A stretch of 19,086 nt of DNA, taken from assembly GCA_937896265.1 (NCBI GenBank), contig CALBMD010000071.1:1-19086 (forward strand), given 5' to 3'. Positions 15,777-19,086 of the stretch are shown piece by piece. The first letter of the stretch is position 1; each line of letters opens with the position of its first letter. Origin of the DNA: an uncultured Pseudomonadota bacterium. GTDB taxonomy: Bacteria > Bdellovibrionota_B > Oligoflexia > Oligoflexales > Bog-1112. A program made the position numbers and the translations under genes. The notes beneath the pieces were generated by a model, which was given only the letters and a program-made list of their open reading frames with translations, was not told where the DNA came from and ran no database searches.

Positions 15777-16828
15777 AAAAGGCCTTTATCATTACCCTAT
15801 CCTTGTTAACTCTTGGATTTACTCAAGATCCTAAATCTATCCAATCAACGCCAAAACCCTCCCCAAGTCCAGCCCCTAAAGATATTTTTAAGGACACAAA
15901 AGTAACTGATGGTGTCGATGATTCTTATCCAAAGTATGATTTCTTAGTTAAAAACAAAGCCCTTCTCTCTGGTATTGAACGAGGCACAGAACTTCTCAAT
16001 GGTTCAGTCCTTTCTCTAATGGACTCCGTCTTTTATAGTATTCTTGATGAAGAATTTCGTTTCGATATGACACAAGACGCCTGGTTTTCTTATAACATAA
16101 AGCGCGATGTCTATAGCACACCTTATGGCGCTTATGTCATAGTCGACAAAGCTTTCTTTGGTCCAAGCTATCAAAAAGTTCTCAGCAGGATACAAAAGAT
16201 CCCCATCAGTTTAGGTTTATCAGGGCAGATAGAGATCTTGAAGATCTATCTTAGAACCGATGGTCAACGAAATGCTGAAAACAAGACTTTGCCTTATTGG
16301 CGTATGATGGCAAATAACTACTTTGGTCTTTTACCCTTTTTAGCAAGCATTTTGCCTCCGTCTTTTAACGCCAATGAACTCTATGACCCAATCTCAGAAC
16401 TCAAAACACCCTTTGAGTTTCCTCTCACAATCAAAGAATTCGAAGCGATGCCAGTGGGATCTATTCGTAGCTATGCTATTTCACAAGGTATTACGCTACC
16501 TATTGATCTCTCAAGGCAAATTCTAGGCAACATTGTTGATCAGCTGGAAAACCAAAACTTTGCCTTTCTTCTACCCTTTTCCCTTTTTCAACAAGGCACA
16601 CATCGTATTAACCTTTTGAAAAAATCTGACCGTATAGCGTGGGTTGGTGTGTCCAGAGAAACAACATCTGGCTCGAGCTTATCTAGCCTTGCAGGATCAA
16701 CTGTCTATTTGCTGGCAGGCACTGCCAAACCTTTACCTTGGCCGGGTATTAAAATTGTCTTTAGCCCGCTTGACGCTAAATTGCTGAAAGAAGCTATTCA
16801 AAAAAAAAGATCTCCTCTTTCAATTTGA
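15773..16828 (+). CDS. secreted protein of unknown family, N-terminal part (frame broken at A9)
   Basis: As read, this is a 351-residue protein with a signal peptide (MKKAFIITLSLLTLGFTQ) and a Pro/Ser/Lys linker (STPKPSPSPAPK), followed by a folded domain with no recognisable family. It ends in an implausible tail, KKRSPLSI, directly after an A9 tract at 16800-16808. If one A is removed the frame runs on (KKDLLFQFDTKTAGG) without a stop to 18419, giving one 881-residue protein. The start overlaps the porin-like gene by 4 bases and has no ribosome site of its own, so it depends on coupling. Whether the split is a mutation, a sequence error, phase variation or transcriptional slippage cannot be decided here. 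Confidence 0.7.
   Translation: MKKAFIITLSLLTLGFTQDPKSIQSTPKPSPSPAPKDIFKDTKVTDGVDDSYPKYDFLVKNKALLSGIERGTELLNGSVLSLMDSVFYSILDEEFRFDMTQDAWFSYNIKRDVYSTPYGAYVIVDKAFFGPSYQKVLSRIQKIPISLGLSGQIEILKIYLRTDGQRNAENKTLPYWRMMANNYFGLLPFLASILPPSFNANELYDPISELKTPFEFPLTIKEFEAMPVGSIRSYAISQGITLPIDLSRQILGNIVDQLENQNFAFLLPFSLFQQGTHRINLLKKSDRIAWVGVSRETTSGSSLSSLAGSTVYLLAGTAKPLPWPGIKIVFSPLDAKLLKEAIQKKRSPLSI
16799..16809 (+). other. A9 homopolymer at the frame break
   Basis: C-A9-G at this point separates two frames of one protein. Reading through in the second frame needs one A fewer (or two more). Tracts of nine A are known to promote RNA-polymerase slippage and are also hot spots for indels and sequencing error. Confidence 0.8.
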
Positions 16829-17117
16829 TACAAAGACTGCAGGAGGAAAAAAGGCTTATCTTGCGGCTTTAGGTGGCGATTTTTCACAAGCAAAATCTCA
16901 TATTTATCGCAAAAAAAGCAGTGAACCTGTTGTTGATTTTCTTCTCAACAAAAACGAAGTCGGCCAAAACGAGGGTTTTGAAACTACCAACAATTTATCC
17001 TTATTTCGCAATAAAAGGAAAAACACCCGTGGCAAAGCCGAGATCGATGTCAAAGAAGAAAAAAAGACTTACACTGTTCTTAAATCAAGCCAAGAACTTG
17101 TTTCTTCTAAATGGGAC

Positions 17118-18419
17118 GTGCTTTTTGGCGCTAAAGAAAAAACCTATGATGCTAGCGTTGAAATTTATGTTGATAAATTAGTAACAGAAAGAAATGGTGT
17201 TAAAACAGCAAAATATGAATTTAAGCAACAAGAACCCTTCCATCTGCAGGTTAATCTTTTCATCAGAGACAACTCTGTTACCTACGAGCAATTTCTTGAT
17301 TATTTAGACAATGTTTCAGAATTCACGCAAATTACAATCGAGAGACTCAAAACAATCAATCATTTTTTCACCGAAACGTTAAAAGAAAACAAACGGTTTG
17401 CTAGCAATCTCAGTCCAGATGATACAATGCTTTATTATCATTCAACACCGGTGCCTCTGGGAAAATTTAATGCCTCAGCAAGTGTCTTTTTCTCTTACGA
17501 GGCTCTACAAAGCATTATTCAAAGCCCACCAGAGCGCATTCGTAGTGCTTTTGCCACCACCTATGGCATCTGGGATGAACAATCTCCTAGCTTTTTAAGC
17601 TCTGTCTCTGCCTTTTTTCGCAAGGTTGGCTTTGCCCCCTTGGCGCTCTTTAATTACTATGATTTGAAAAGTTTGAGAAATAGAGAAGTTGAAAATGCCA
17701 TCTTGCATCTAGAAAAGCTACGTAAAGCAAATGGCCCGTTAAACGCACAAATGGCCTTTTTTAACTTTTTTGACAATCAATTTCCCGAACTAACTGTCAA
17801 AGCATTAATGCTTTTAGCAAAAAAGGAAGAGATCGCACGCAAAGCTGATTTTCATATGAAAGCTGAAAAATACCTACCAGACGAGCTAAAAGATATTTTA
17901 AACGACTACAATAAAAAAACTTTTACGGGAGGAAAAAAATTCCCAGACCTCAGTAGTTATCAAATAGCAGAAGAAAAATTGCAAGCTTTCTACCCCAAAC
18001 CTCTCGAGTCTGATCTAAAAATTATTTCTTATGACATTTTTATCGATGATGCTGGCCTAATGAGCGCCAAAATCAAAGTTGATAGTCCAAAAAAGCAAGA
18101 TATTTTTGGCTATATTCGGCTAGAAAGCTTCGCTAATTTACAATTAGCTGCAAATATTCTTGCAGAAGAAGTTTTCAAGCTTGCTGATTATGAGTTAGAA
18201 AAACACCAAACTGCTGATGGTCACTTTATTTATAAATACCAATTTCAGCTCTCTGGCGAAGATTCACCTTTGACAAATTTTTTTCTTGAAAGACAAATAA
18301 ATCAAGTTAATGAGTTCAAATTTATTATTTCACTGTCTTGTGATAAAGAAACTTGGGGCACAAAAACAATCGTTCGTTTTACCAAAACTAAGAATCGCAT
18401 CAAAATTAAAAAAGACTAG
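17118..18419 (+). CDS. secreted protein of unknown family, C-terminal part
   Basis: A GTG at 17118 is the first start-like codon of the downstream frame (433 residues). There is no ribosome site near it, and the frame is open and protein-like all the way back to the A9 tract at 16800, covering about 105 further residues (for example AALGGDFSQAKSHIY and SSEPVVDFLLNKNE). It is therefore best seen as the C-terminal 535 residues of the 15773 gene. It is soluble, rich in Lys, Phe and Asp, with alternating helical and strand-like stretches and no recognised domain, and ends KTKNRIKIKKD. Linked to the porin-like gene, it may be a surface or periplasmic partner (inference). Confidence 0.7.
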   Translation: MLFGAKEKTYDASVEIYVDKLVTERNGVKTAKYEFKQQEPFHLQVNLFIRDNSVTYEQFLDYLDNVSEFTQITIERLKTINHFFTETLKENKRFASNLSPDDTMLYYHSTPVPLGKFNASASVFFSYEALQSIIQSPPERIRSAFATTYGIWDEQSPSFLSSVSAFFRKVGFAPLALFNYYDLKSLRNREVENAILHLEKLRKANGPLNAQMAFFNFFDNQFPELTVKALMLLAKKEEIARKADFHMKAEKYLPDELKDILNDYNKKTFTGGKKFPDLSSYQIAEEKLQAFYPKPLESDLKIISYDIFIDDAGLMSAKIKVDSPKKQDIFGYIRLESFANLQLAANILAEEVFKLADYELEKHQTADGHFIYKYQFQLSGEDSPLTNFFLERQINQVNEFKFIISLSCDKETWGTKTIVRFTKTKNRIKIKKD

Positions 18420-18477
18420 CTCACCAGATTATTATATACCGCTATGGTAGTAGGATAAGCAAAGGAAGGAATCTTAC

Positions 18478-19086
18478 GTGGAATTATCAGATGACGCAAA
18501 GCTTGCACAATGGCAGAGTCTATTTTCTGCCGAAAACAAGGGAAAATCACAATTTGAGCAACCGACTCCAGAAGGTATCTCTCTACAAAAGATCTATTCA
18601 AGTATTGACCTTGAAAAGAGACATTATACGGAGAACTTTCCAGGATTTTTCCCATATACCCGCGGCGTCAGAGCAAGCATGTATACTGGTCAACCATGGA
18701 CAATTAGACAATATGCCGGTTTTTCGACAGCAGAAGAATCTAATGCTTTTTATCGAAAAAATTTAAATCAGGGGCAAATGGGACTTTCTGTGGCTTTTGA
18801 TTTACCTACCCATCGTGGTTATGATTCAGACCATGAAAGGGTACGAGGCGATGTCGGCAAGGCTGGTGTTGCTGTAGACTCCATTAAAGATATGGAGATA
18901 CTATTTAAAGATATTCCCTTAGATCAAATTAGTGTTTCTATGACAATGAATGGCGCCATCCTTCCTATTTTTGCTGCCTTTATTGCGGCAGCGGAAAACA
19001 CTGGCGTATCAAGAGAAAAACTCAGAGGGACGATTCAGAACGATATTCTCAAAGAATTCATGGTAAGGAATACTTATATCTATCCA
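18478..19086 (+). CDS. methylmalonyl-CoA mutase large subunit (partial, N-terminus)
   Basis: The first 203 codons are present; the gene runs off the window. The enzyme converts (R)-methylmalonyl-CoA to succinyl-CoA using adenosylcobalamin. The visible part is the substrate-binding TIM-barrel start: YTRGVRASMYTGQPWTIRQ, AGFSTAEESNAFYR, GLSVAFDLPTHRGYDSDH, SMTMNGAILPI and GTIQNDILKEFMVRNTYIYP, all near-invariant in the family. The start is the GTG at 18478, with AAAGGAAGGA 7 bases upstream; the next ATG in frame is far inside the protein. The 58-base gap to the upstream gene has no cobalamin riboswitch. The B12-binding domain would lie beyond the window. Confidence 0.97.
   Translation, partial: MELSDDAKLAQWQSLFSAENKGKSQFEQPTPEGISLQKIYSSIDLEKRHYTENFPGFFPYTRGVRASMYTGQPWTIRQYAGFSTAEESNAFYRKNLNQGQMGLSVAFDLPTHRGYDSDHERVRGDVGKAGVAVDSIKDMEILFKDIPLDQISVSMTMNGAILPIFAAFIAAAENTGVSREKLRGTIQNDILKEFMVRNTYIYP

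Noticed and set aside
16799..16809. Classical -1 programmed translational frameshift
   Set aside because: The required shift is +1 (or -2), not -1, and no downstream stimulatory stem is evident. Transcript slippage or an indel fits better.
18420..18477. Cobalamin riboswitch before the methylmalonyl-CoA mutase gene
   Set aside because: The gap is only 58 bases, too short, and shows no B12-box.

Overview
The window is about 19 kb of AT-rich bacterial DNA. It comes from a flagellated Gram-negative organism: it encodes a flagellin, OmpA-type and porin-like envelope proteins, an O-antigen ligase-type polymerase and two lipoproteins. The flagellin has only the conserved D0/D1 ends and a GTG start. 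Together with many secreted proteins of no recognised family, this would fit a Bdellovibrionota / former delta-proteobacterial lineage. That placement is a guess from gene style, not a measurement.

Layout. Positions 1-5520 hold a minus-strand cluster. It contains a Cys-rich lipoprotein cut by the window edge and ending in a 17-unit Pro-Ser-Tyr repeat, an O-antigen ligase/Wzy-type membrane protein, an MFS exporter, and an S9 prolyl-oligopeptidase-type peptidase. The peptidase overlaps both the MFS gene and the last codons of a broken alpha-oxoamine synthase (BioF-like) gene. Positions about 5520-10470 form a decay zone: the synthase tail fused to unrelated sequence, a frameshifted membrane-sensor N-terminus, a small helical protein overlapping a Nudix gene that carries a premature stop, an intact 487-residue membrane protein of unknown family, and a tyrosine recombinase broken into three reading-frame pieces. 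The recombinase lies next to the 3' end of a solitary tRNA-Ile(GAT), as in a degraded tRNA-targeted island.

Positions 10478-13902 return to ordinary minus-strand genes: tRNA-Ile, flagellin with a good sigma-28-like promoter, mutM, an OmpA-domain protein and a lipoprotein. From 14078 the strand flips to plus: thymidine kinase (tdk), a porin-like barrel protein, and a large secreted protein split by an A9 homopolymer. Restoring its frame gives one 881-residue protein. The window ends inside a methylmalonyl-CoA mutase gene.

The strongest points for follow-up are the A9 frameshift in the 881-residue secreted protein, the variable-number PSY-repeat lipoprotein, the intact orphan membrane protein inside the decay zone, the recombinase/tRNA-Ile boundary, and the palindrome overlapping the flagellin sigma-28-like promoter. 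I found no CRISPR array, no rRNA, no complete insertion sequence and no convincing defence system.
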